This document shows positions 10,785-17,499 of a DNA stretch of 64,000 nt, one piece after another; position 1 is the first letter of the stretch, and each line of letters opens with the position of its first letter. Origin of the DNA: Caulifigura coniformis. Lineage in GTDB: Bacteria; Planctomycetota; Planctomycetia; Planctomycetales; Planctomycetaceae. The stretch spans positions 558,001 to 622,000 of the forward strand of contig NZ_CP036271.1 of the NCBI RefSeq assembly GCF_007745175.1, given 5' to 3'. Both the position numbers and the translations under genes were made by a program. Under the pieces are notes generated by a model. That model ran no database searches. It was given only the letters and a program-made list of their open reading frames with translations, and was not told the DNA's origin.

Positions 10785-11192
10785 ATGTCCCAGACGATTC
10801 TGCGTTCCGCCCTGTTGGCGATCACCGGTTGCGTGTTTCTGGCATCGCCCTCTCTCGCACATGCCGTCGGCCCAGACGGAACGTGGTCAGGCGAGTGGAT
10901 CAGCTCGAGTAGCGGCCATCAGGGCCCCATCAAGGCCCACATCCGCCAGGTGGATGCCTGCACCTACCGGGCCTGCTTCTGCGGCCGGTTCCTGCATGTG
11001 GTGCCGTTCGCCTATTCCGTCCCGATGAAAGTGACGGGGAGGACGGCCAGCGGGGCGACGGTGCTGACAGCCCAGTCGTGGCTGCCAGGATTCGGCGACT
11101 TCACCTGCCGTGCCCACGTGTCGCAGTGCCAGTTCAATGCGTGCTACGTCTCGCCGAAGGATCGCGGCCGCTTCGTGATGACGCGGATGTGA
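10785..11192 (+). CDS. Small secreted Cys-containing protein, function unknown
   Basis: The 135-residue product has a signal peptide (ALLAITGCVFLASPSLAHA, about residues 9-27). The mature part of about 108 residues starts GPDGTWSGEWISSSSGHQGP and has six cysteines (in TYRACFCGRF, FTCRAHVSQCQFNACY). The cysteines probably form disulfides outside the cytoplasm. The GTWSGEW...HxGPxxA pattern resembles small beta-barrel proteins that I associate with planctomycetes, but I cannot name the family. The gene stands alone and is followed by a hairpin with a T-run. Confidence 0.7.
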   Translation: MSQTILRSALLAITGCVFLASPSLAHAVGPDGTWSGEWISSSSGHQGPIKAHIRQVDACTYRACFCGRFLHVVPFAYSVPMKVTGRTASGATVLTAQSWLPGFGDFTCRAHVSQCQFNACYVSPKDRGRFVMTRM

Positions 11193-11193
11193 G

Positions 11194-11232
11194 AAAAGGT
11201 CCCAACCGCCTGCTGGCGTCTGGGACCTTTTT
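11194..11232 (+). terminator. Intrinsic terminator
   Basis: AAAAGGTCCCA at 11194-11204 is complementary to TGGGACCTTTT at 11221-11231, and the T-run of the second arm forms the tail. It starts 2 bases after the stop of the small secreted protein gene. By symmetry (A-run on the left) it may also serve the convergent SDR gene. Confidence 0.8.
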
Positions 11233-11255
11233 CGATGGTGCTCAGGCGAGCGGCT

Positions 11256-12008
11256 TCAGCGGAGGCCGCCAGAGAGGAAGAAGGATTCACCGGTGACCCA
11301 GCTGGAGTCATCGCTGGCGAGATAGGCGACGGCAGGGGCGATATCGTGCGGCGCGCCGATCCGGCCCAGAGGAGCGGTGGCTTCGATCTGTTTCCGGAAA
11401 TCGCTTTCGTGGATTCCGGTCGAATGCGTTCCTTCCGTCTCCACCATGCCCGGGTTGATGGTGTTGACGCGAATCTTCTTCGGACCGAGTTCGGCGGCGA
11501 GTGAGCGGGTGGCGGCGTCGACGGCGCCTTTGGTCGCGCTGTAAACCGAAGCGCCCGGAATCCGGCCGGTCGAAACGACGGAGCTGATGTTGATGATGCT
11601 CCCACCAGGCTCGGGCATGAGCTTCACGGCTTCCTGCGTGGCAAGCAGCAATCCCAGCACATTGATGTTGAACTGCTTGTGGAAGTGGTCGACGTTGATC
11701 TCGTCGAGTTGGCCGAACTCATAGATGCCGGCGTTGTTGACGAGGACATCGACCCGGCCGAATGCCTTCTTCGTTTCGGCGAACAGCTTCTTCACCTCGT
11801 CCGGTTCGGCAACGCTGGCCCCGATCGCGACGGCCTTGCCTCCTTTGGCCGTGATCTCCTGAACGACCTTGTCAGCTCCCGCCTTGCTGGAAAAGTAGTT
11901 GACAACGACGGATGCGCCCTGGGCCGCGAGTTCCTTCGCGATGCCTGCCCCGATCCCCTTCGATGCCCCGGTGACGACTGCGACTTTGCCTGCCAGTTTC
12001 TGAGACAT
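11256..12008 (-). CDS. Short-chain dehydrogenase/reductase (SDR family)
   Basis: This 250-residue classical SDR is an NAD(P)-dependent oxidoreductase. The cofactor motif TGASKGIG is at 13-20, NNAG at 91-94, the catalytic Ser at 142/143 (NISSV), and the YxxxK pair at Tyr156 and Lys160 (YSATK). The sequence resembles 3-ketoacyl-ACP reductase and glucose-dehydrogenase-type SDRs, but the substrate is not predictable. The start at 12008 (MSQKLAGKVA) has AGGAG about 8 bases upstream, which decides against the longer frame to 12095. No obvious pathway partner is adjacent. Confidence 0.88.
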   Translation of the reverse strand: MSQKLAGKVAVVTGASKGIGAGIAKELAAQGASVVVNYFSSKAGADKVVQEITAKGGKAVAIGASVAEPDEVKKLFAETKKAFGRVDVLVNNAGIYEFGQLDEINVDHFHKQFNINVLGLLLATQEAVKLMPEPGGSIINISSVVSTGRIPGASVYSATKGAVDAATRSLAAELGPKKIRVNTINPGMVETEGTHSTGIHESDFRKQIEATAPLGRIGAPHDIAPAVAYLASDDSSWVTGESFFLSGGLR

Positions 12009-12251
12009 GACTCTGCTCCTGATGTTACCCGCGTTCGCCTGAAGGCGAATCAGACTGGGAACAGTACCGGGGATGTCTGGCAGCCTTACAAGCAAAGAGG
12101 AAAGTTTCTTCGGGCCGTCACTGCAAACCTCGATGGCGCCTGCAGAAACAGCGGAGCGACTGGCTACGACCGTCTGCTCCCGACGCGAACGACAGCTCGA
12201 TCCACATGTTCACGACGGAACGGCGCCGTGACTTGCGTTCACGGGGGCCCG

Positions 12252-12590
12252 CTACGGCCTGGCCACAGAAGCCACCGCGCCGCTCCAGCGCCGAAAGGTC
12301 AACGTCTCATCCGCGGGCTGGAACGGGTCAGGAGAGAGAGCCTCGGTCGGCCACGCCGCACAGATCTGGCGGTTGATCGTCGCGACGGCGATGACCTGGC
12401 GGTCCTGGAGGATGGAATCGACGAGCTCGCGAACGGCCAAGACCCGAGGCCGCCCGGTGCGGGCGGCCTCGAGATCAGCGTGCGTATGCCACGGCAGGCC
12501 TTCGAATCCGATGGTGATGTCGCCGTCCAACTCGCTCACCAGCAGCGTCAGCGCTCTGTCGGGGCTTTCGTGCCGCTCCACGATCTTCAT
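12252..12590 (-). CDS. Conserved-looking 112-residue protein, function unknown
   Basis: The product begins MKIVERHESPDRALTLLVSE. It contains a DGDITIGFEGLPWHTHADL block and ends with an ETLTFRRWSG strand. It looks like a compact alpha/beta domain with no signal peptide, membrane span or known catalytic motif. It starts 17 bases after the stop of the mannose-6-phosphate-isomerase-like gene and in the same direction, so the two are likely one operon. Coding is supported by the clean frame, the Glu/Asp-rich composition and the close spacing. Confidence 0.55.
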   Translation of the reverse strand: MKIVERHESPDRALTLLVSELDGDITIGFEGLPWHTHADLEAARTGRPRVLAVRELVDSILQDRQVIAVATINRQICAAWPTEALSPDPFQPADETLTFRRWSGAVASVARP

Positions 12591-12607
12591 CGTCGGGCGA
12601 TCGTTCC

Positions 12608-13834
12608 TTACCGCTTCTTGTGATCCCCAACGTTCGGTGCCTTTGGCTGCGCATTCGGCCCGAAGTACCGCAGGCCCACCAGCGGTTCCGTTCCGGTGTT
12701 CTCGAATGTCACGCCTTCCGCCGCCGCCTTGGCCGTGACGAACACTTCGTCGTCGGTCATCTGGCCGAAGCGGATCATCGCCGGGGTCTGCAGCTTGAGC
12801 TTGCCGACCTTGCCTTCCCCCTGGACGGTAATCCAGCCGTAAGCGCCGCCATCTTTGATCGTGCATTTCGCGCCGGGATTCACCGTCAGCTCTTTCGCCG
12901 TGAAGAGCTGCTCCCCCTTCACCTTGCCGTAGACGATCCAGCGGTCGATGAAGCCTTCCTTCTCCGAGCCTTCGCAGACGATCGGCTCCAGGTAGTTGTT
13001 GTCCTTGAAGTTGGGATCGACGTTCGCTTCCCAGTCGAGCGCATCAATCATGTACGCGTTGTCGTTGTGCTTCTCGACCGGAAAATCCTTCGTCAGCAGC
13101 GACCGCGGAACAGCCCGGCCTTCGACCAGCGACTGGTACATGCCGAACACGTCGCTGCCCCATTGCGGTTCGTAGGTCAGCAGCGAACCCGGAGCGTGCA
13201 GCACGCACGGCGGAATGAGCCAGCCGGTGCCCGGCTTCAGGCGGTAGGCCTTCGAGAGATCGAGGATGCCGTTGTCGCCTTCGTTCCAGCGGTCAAGGCA
13301 GTCGACGGCCTGCTGCTTCGTCGTTCCGGGCTCGAAGCCCATGAACGTGTAGGGGAAGTTGTTGCCGGTCGGGTTGAGCTGCGGCGGGAAGTAGTACGAC
13401 TCGGGCTTCCCTTCCTGGCCGACGAGCTTCGCCTGCTCGGCGTTCTGGTGCATGTGGTGGGGGATCGGCCCCATGTTGTCGAAGAACTTCGAGTAGACCG
13501 GCCACTTCTTGTACGTGTTCCAGATGTGGTCGCCGATCATCTCGGCCCCGAGGTCGGCCACGGCGTCGGCCAGCGTGAACTTCTCCTTGCCGGCGACGAC
13601 GTAGCTGAGGCCCTCATCGTGGGCCCGGTTCTCGTTCGCGCAAATCGTTGTCGAAGCGAACCAGCGCTCATCGATGCCGCCGCGGTGCGTCCCCAGCGCG
13701 TAGTAGTCGGCCGGATGCAGCTTCAGACGCCGGCCGGGCTGGAGAAACGACCGCGGGACCCAGGTGGGCGACAGGCGAAGGATGCCGTTGGTTTCCGAGA
13801 GGGCGGCAGAGGCGAGCGACTTCACGTTCGGCAT
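12608..13834 (-). CDS. Mannose-6-phosphate-isomerase-like cupin protein
   Basis: The 408-residue protein has the two-cupin layout of class I mannose-6-phosphate isomerases. Metal-binding residues are likely in IPHHMHQNAEQ (His127, His129, Glu133), and a third His is in PPCVLHAPGSLLTYEPQ. Family enzymes interconvert mannose-6-P and fructose-6-P. This one is divergent from ManA, and a different sugar substrate is possible. The start at 13834 (MPNVKSLASAALSETNG) is chosen because the upstream frame to 14020 looks random; no strong ribosome binding site is seen. It leads a two-gene operon with the 112-residue protein and is divergent from hpnE. Confidence 0.65.
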   Translation of the reverse strand: MPNVKSLASAALSETNGILRLSPTWVPRSFLQPGRRLKLHPADYYALGTHRGGIDERWFASTTICANENRAHDEGLSYVVAGKEKFTLADAVADLGAEMIGDHIWNTYKKWPVYSKFFDNMGPIPHHMHQNAEQAKLVGQEGKPESYYFPPQLNPTGNNFPYTFMGFEPGTTKQQAVDCLDRWNEGDNGILDLSKAYRLKPGTGWLIPPCVLHAPGSLLTYEPQWGSDVFGMYQSLVEGRAVPRSLLTKDFPVEKHNDNAYMIDALDWEANVDPNFKDNNYLEPIVCEGSEKEGFIDRWIVYGKVKGEQLFTAKELTVNPGAKCTIKDGGAYGWITVQGEGKVGKLKLQTPAMIRFGQMTDDEVFVTAKAAAEGVTFENTGTEPLVGLRYFGPNAQPKAPNVGDHKKR

Positions 13835-14007
13835 TGCAGTTTTCGCGGGGTTGGGGTCAGGCGGCCGGGGACGACCGGCATTCTGACGAGAGGACTTTGA
13901 AGTGGGTAGTGGATCGCCGGGCGGCGTTAGGGCATGATTCGTCACCCGGCGAGCCGGACCTTTCCCCTGTTTTCCCTGTCCCGCCCAACCCCGACACCCG
14001 CTACCAC

Positions 14008-15423
14008 TTGTCTCAGGCAACCATCATCGGCGGCGGACTTGCAGGACTCGCCGCCGGCGCAGCCCTCGCGGAACGCAGTTTCGACGTGACAATCCTGGAA
14101 TCGCGCCCCCGGCTCGGCGGCAGGGCCAGCTCTTTCATCGACCCGGTCACGGGCGAAACGATCGACAACTGCCAGCACGTTGCGATGGGCTGCTGCACAA
14201 ACTTCAACGCTTTTTGCCAACTCGTCGGAATCGAAGGGCAATTTCGCACGGAGAGCGAGCTCCATTTCATCGGACCCGATGGGAAACGTTGTGCCTGGAA
14301 GGCGTCCTCCCTGCCGGCCCCGTTCCACCTCATGCCGGCGTTTTTCCGGCTCGGTTACCTGACGCTCCCCCAGAAGGTCACCGCCGCCCGCGGGCTGCGG
14401 TCGCTCGTCCGACACGGCGGCCGGCCAGGCGAATCGTTCGCCGGCTGGCTGAAGCGTCATCATCAGCCACCTGAAGTGATCGAACGGTTCTGGGAAGTCG
14501 TGCTCGTGAGCGCGCTCAGCGAATCGATGGACCGCATCGACGTCGGGTATGCGCGCAAGGTCTTCGTCGACGGTTTCCTCGCCAACCGGGAAGGCTGGAA
14601 GGTGATCATTCCCAACCAACCGCTCGATGAGATCTACGGCCCGGTCAAGAACTGGCTCGAGAAACGCGGGGCGACCGTCCGCACGTCGGCCGGCGTCGAC
14701 CGCATCGAGTTCGAAGGGGACCGCGCCGTCGCCGTTCATCTCCGGAATGACGAAACGATCGAGGCCGACGACATTGTCGTAGCCGTCCCCTGGGATCGGG
14801 CCGAGGCTCTCGTGCAGGGAGGACTCCTCAGAAACCCAGGTTCTTTGGAGAAGCCGGGCTTCTGCAATCTGATGGAAGCCGCGCCGATCAGCAGCGTCCA
14901 TCTCTGGTTCGACCGTCCGATCACCGACCTGCCGCATGCCGTCTTCGTCGGCAAGAGCAGCCAATGGCTCTTCCAGCGCGGCGAGGAAGCGTCGACCAGT
15001 GAAACCGAGTCCGCGCCTCCGGGACGCTCGTTTTACTACCAGATTGTCGTGAGCGCGAGTCGCGGCTTTCTGCAGATGGAATCGCGCCAGGCGATCGAAC
15101 TCGTCCGCCGGGAACTCGCCAGCGTGTGGCCCATCGTCAACGAGGCCAGGCTCCTTCGCGGCCGCATCGTCACCGAACACAAGGCGGTATTCTCGCCTCT
15201 TCCCGGGATTGATGACGTTCGGCCGACTCAGCGGACGTCGATTCCGAACCTGCACCTCGCGGGCGATTGGACCCGGACCGGGTGGCCCGCGACGATGGAA
15301 GGAGCCGTGAAAAGCGGTTTCCTGGCGGCCGAAAGTGTCCTCGAACGATCAGGTCGGCCTGCCAACCTGATTGCCCCGCCGCTTCCGCCTGCACGACTCT
15401 CGAAGCTGCTGTTCGGCTGTTGA
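14008..15423 (+). CDS. hpnE: Hydroxysqualene dehydroxylase-like FAD oxidoreductase
   Basis: The 471-residue flavoprotein has the dinucleotide motif GGGLAGLAAG near the start, followed by ESRPRLGGRASSF. A C-terminal FAD-binding signature is present (NLHLAGDWTRTGWPATMEGA). The overall pattern matches HpnE, which reduces hydroxysqualene to squalene as the last step of the HpnC-HpnD-HpnE route. Squalene feeds hopanoids, sterols or C30 carotenoids. No hpnC or hpnD lies here. The start is uncertain: there is no good ATG before the nucleotide-binding motif, so TTG at 14008 is used, and a GTG start further upstream is possible. The bioF-like gene starts 28 bases after the stop. Confidence 0.8.
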   Translation: MSQATIIGGGLAGLAAGAALAERSFDVTILESRPRLGGRASSFIDPVTGETIDNCQHVAMGCCTNFNAFCQLVGIEGQFRTESELHFIGPDGKRCAWKASSLPAPFHLMPAFFRLGYLTLPQKVTAARGLRSLVRHGGRPGESFAGWLKRHHQPPEVIERFWEVVLVSALSESMDRIDVGYARKVFVDGFLANREGWKVIIPNQPLDEIYGPVKNWLEKRGATVRTSAGVDRIEFEGDRAVAVHLRNDETIEADDIVVAVPWDRAEALVQGGLLRNPGSLEKPGFCNLMEAAPISSVHLWFDRPITDLPHAVFVGKSSQWLFQRGEEASTSETESAPPGRSFYYQIVVSASRGFLQMESRQAIELVRRELASVWPIVNEARLLRGRIVTEHKAVFSPLPGIDDVRPTQRTSIPNLHLAGDWTRTGWPATMEGAVKSGFLAAESVLERSGRPANLIAPPLPPARLSKLLFGC

Positions 15424-15451
15424 GCGAGTGGGCCGGGTCTATCATCCGCAC

Positions 15452-16630
15452 ATGTCACTCGATTGGATCGCCGCTGAACTCGCTGCCTGGGACAACGCCG
15501 GGCTGCGCCGCGCGCGACGGGTCACGAGGCCGCTGGCGGCCGGCATGATCGAGGTGAACGGTCGGCCGCTGTTGAACCTGGCGGCCAATGACTACCTGTG
15601 CCTGGCAGGCGACGCACGATTGGCCGCGGCCGCCCGGGAGGCCATCGCGGAAGCCGGAATCGGATCCCGGGCCAGCGCGCTGGTGTCCGGCCGCACCGTA
15701 TGGCATGCGGAACTTGAGCGGCGACTGGCGGCGTTCGAGCATGCGGAAGCGGCCGTCCTGTTTCCCACCGGCTATGCAGCGAACGTGGGGACGATCACGG
15801 CGCTGGTGGATCGCGAGGACAGCGTGTTCTGCGACCGTCTGAACCATGCGTCGCTGATCGATGGCTGCCGCCTGTCGGGAGCGCGATGGCATGTCATTCC
15901 GCATCTCGACCTGGGCGCGCTGGAAGTCGAGCTCGAGAAGGCGCGTGGACGCCGCCGCCGGCTGATCGTGATCGATTCGGTCTTCAGCATGGATGGCGAT
16001 GTGGCCGACCTGCCGGCGCTCGTGGAACTGGCCGAGCGATTCGATGCGATGCTGTTGATCGACGAAGCCCATGCCACCGGCGTTCTCGGGCCGGGCGGGC
16101 GAGGCCTGGCCGAACACTTTGGAGCCACATCCAGTCGGCTGGTGAGGGTAGGGACGCTGAGCAAGGCGTTGGGGTGCCTCGGGGGCTTTGTTGTCGGATC
16201 ACAGACGTTGATCGACTGGCTGTGGAACAAAGCCCGTCCGCAGATTTTTTCGACCGCCCTCCCGCCGGCCGTCGCAGCCGCGGGATGCGCGGCGCTGGAG
16301 GTGGTGGAACAGGAGCCGGAACGGCGCTCGCGATTGCGAACGTTGTCAGAGACGCTCAGAGCCCGACTGACAGACGCAGGACTGGCCGTTCCGGAGACGT
16401 CTCTGCCGACCCCCATTGTCCCTGTTGTTCTCGGAGACGAGGGGCGAACCCTGGCTGCGGCCGCCCGGCTGGAGCAGGCCGGGTTTCTCGTGGCGGCCAT
16501 TCGTCCGCCGACGGTGCCGGCCGGATCGTCGCGGCTGCGCATTTCGCTGCACTGTGACGTGACGGATGAGCAACTGGATCGGCTGGCCGGGCTGCTGGCC
16601 GCGTTCGCAAGTCCTCAAGCCGCAACATGA
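15452..16630 (+). CDS. bioF: 8-amino-7-oxononanoate synthase family PLP enzyme
   Basis: The 392-residue protein belongs to the alpha-oxoamine synthases, which condense an amino acid with an acyl-CoA. BioF joins alanine and pimeloyl-ACP or -CoA in biotin synthesis. Visible features are the GIGSRASALVSGRT block, the histidine in NHASLIDG, DEAHATG with Asp204 and His207, and the PLP-binding lysine Lys238 in TLSKALGCLGGF. The closely related Kbl and serine palmitoyltransferase cannot be excluded, but the sequence reads most like BioF. It follows hpnE by 28 bases, so it is probably co-transcribed, although no other biotin gene is nearby. Confidence 0.85.
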   Translation: MSLDWIAAELAAWDNAGLRRARRVTRPLAAGMIEVNGRPLLNLAANDYLCLAGDARLAAAAREAIAEAGIGSRASALVSGRTVWHAELERRLAAFEHAEAAVLFPTGYAANVGTITALVDREDSVFCDRLNHASLIDGCRLSGARWHVIPHLDLGALEVELEKARGRRRRLIVIDSVFSMDGDVADLPALVELAERFDAMLLIDEAHATGVLGPGGRGLAEHFGATSSRLVRVGTLSKALGCLGGFVVGSQTLIDWLWNKARPQIFSTALPPAVAAAGCAALEVVEQEPERRSRLRTLSETLRARLTDAGLAVPETSLPTPIVPVVLGDEGRTLAAAARLEQAGFLVAAIRPPTVPAGSSRLRISLHCDVTDEQLDRLAGLLAAFASPQAAT

Positions 16631-16668
16631 ACGGGAGGGCGAGGTCCCCTCGGGCCGGGTCCGGAAGT

Positions 16669-16695
16669 GGTCGCCCCTTGTCTTCGGGGCCGACC
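16669..16695 (+). terminator. Hairpin downstream of bioF
   Basis: GGTCGCCCC at 16669-16677 pairs with GGGGCCGACC at 16686-16695 with one bulged base. It lies 39 bases after the bioF stop and has no T-run. It may end the hpnE-bioF transcript. Support is structural only. Confidence 0.35.
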
Positions 16696-16741
16696 GACCT
16701 GGTTGCGCGCAACCGTTCAGGGACCTATGGAGGAACAATCA

Positions 16742-17038
16742 ATGACATCACTCACCGCCCATAACGCAGCCAGACCCTGCCCGTTCGATTCTGGCCCGTT
16801 CGATTTTGCGGAACGACCAGTCCGGGGGCGCTCCCGCCGTCCTGCAATCGGACTCCGCGGGGAAGGAGGGCAAGAACAACTGCCCCCACCCCGGCCCCGT
16901 CCTTCTTGCCCCTCTCGCCATTCTCGAACGGCCCGATTTGCCCCGTTCACCGCAGAAGCGCCGATCGCCAGTGATCCACGACGCCCGTCGAGGGCGGAAA
17001 CGAAATCGGCGCAGCGTGGACTGGACCGGGTGGGATAA
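16742..17038 (+). CDS. Possible small Pro/Arg-rich protein, unknown
   Basis: This 98-codon frame starts MTSLTAHNAARPCPFDSGPF. It is preceded by GGAGG (16729-16733) at 8 bases from the ATG, one of the best ribosome binding sites in the window, and ends 38 bases before exbD. The body is Arg/Pro/Ser-rich and has no recognised domain, so only the N-terminal part may matter, as in a leader peptide. A second small frame at 29894-30253 has a similar start and a similar HN-x-AR...PCP stretch. No function can be given, and it may be non-coding. Confidence 0.3.
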   Translation: MTSLTAHNAARPCPFDSGPFDFAERPVRGRSRRPAIGLRGEGGQEQLPPPRPRPSCPSRHSRTARFAPFTAEAPIASDPRRPSRAETKSAQRGLDRVG

Positions 17039-17076
17039 GATTCCCGGGTCACCGCTTTCGCACCTGCTGTCGCCGC

Positions 17077-17499
17077 ATGCCTCTCCGCAACGAACCCCTT
17101 GAAGAGCCGCAGCTCAACCTCACGGCCATGGTGGACGTGGTGTTGCAGCTCGTCATTTTCTTCATGGTCGGCACGCAGTTCGTCGACACCGAGCGGAAGG
17201 TCGACATCACGCTTCCGCTCGTCAGCCAGGCGGCGCCGCTGACGGAGACTCCCGACGAGATCGTGGTCAACGTCGCGCGCGACGGCGAAATCACACTGAG
17301 TGGCGCCGTGGTCACGCTGGAAAACCTCCGGGAACGGCTCCAGGAAGCGAAGCGACTCTATGCGGACCAGGCCGTCGTGATCCGGGGGGATATGGACTGC
17401 ATCTACCAGCAGGTGATGACGGTCGTCGACGTCTGCAAGCAGGCCGGCATCGACAAGCTGCAGGTGGCGACCCGCGTGCAATCGCCGGGGGCCAAGTGA
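17077..17499 (+). CDS. exbD: ExbD/TolR family biopolymer transport protein
   Basis: The 140-residue protein has a short cytosolic N-terminus, one membrane span at about 16-38 (VDVVLQLVIFFMV) and a periplasmic domain. The invariant ExbD/TolR aspartate that couples to the proton gradient is Asp20 in NLTAMVDVVLQL. ExbD and TolR work with ExbB or TolQ channels to transmit proton-motive force to a TonB or TolA arm across the periplasm. No ExbB/TolQ gene is adjacent. Its last four bases, GTGA, overlap the start of the next gene, a membrane-anchored protein with a Pro-rich linker, so the two should be made together. Confidence 0.88.
   Translation: MPLRNEPLEEPQLNLTAMVDVVLQLVIFFMVGTQFVDTERKVDITLPLVSQAAPLTETPDEIVVNVARDGEITLSGAVVTLENLRERLQEAKRLYADQAVVIRGDMDCIYQQVMTVVDVCKQAGIDKLQVATRVQSPGAK

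Larger units (their letters stand above)
16631..17076. other. Intergenic stretch between bioF and exbD
   Basis: Apart from the hairpin at 16669-16695 and the possible small ORF at 16742-17038, these 446 bases show no recognisable gene, RNA or repeat. The promoter for the exbD transcript should lie here. Confidence 0.4.
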
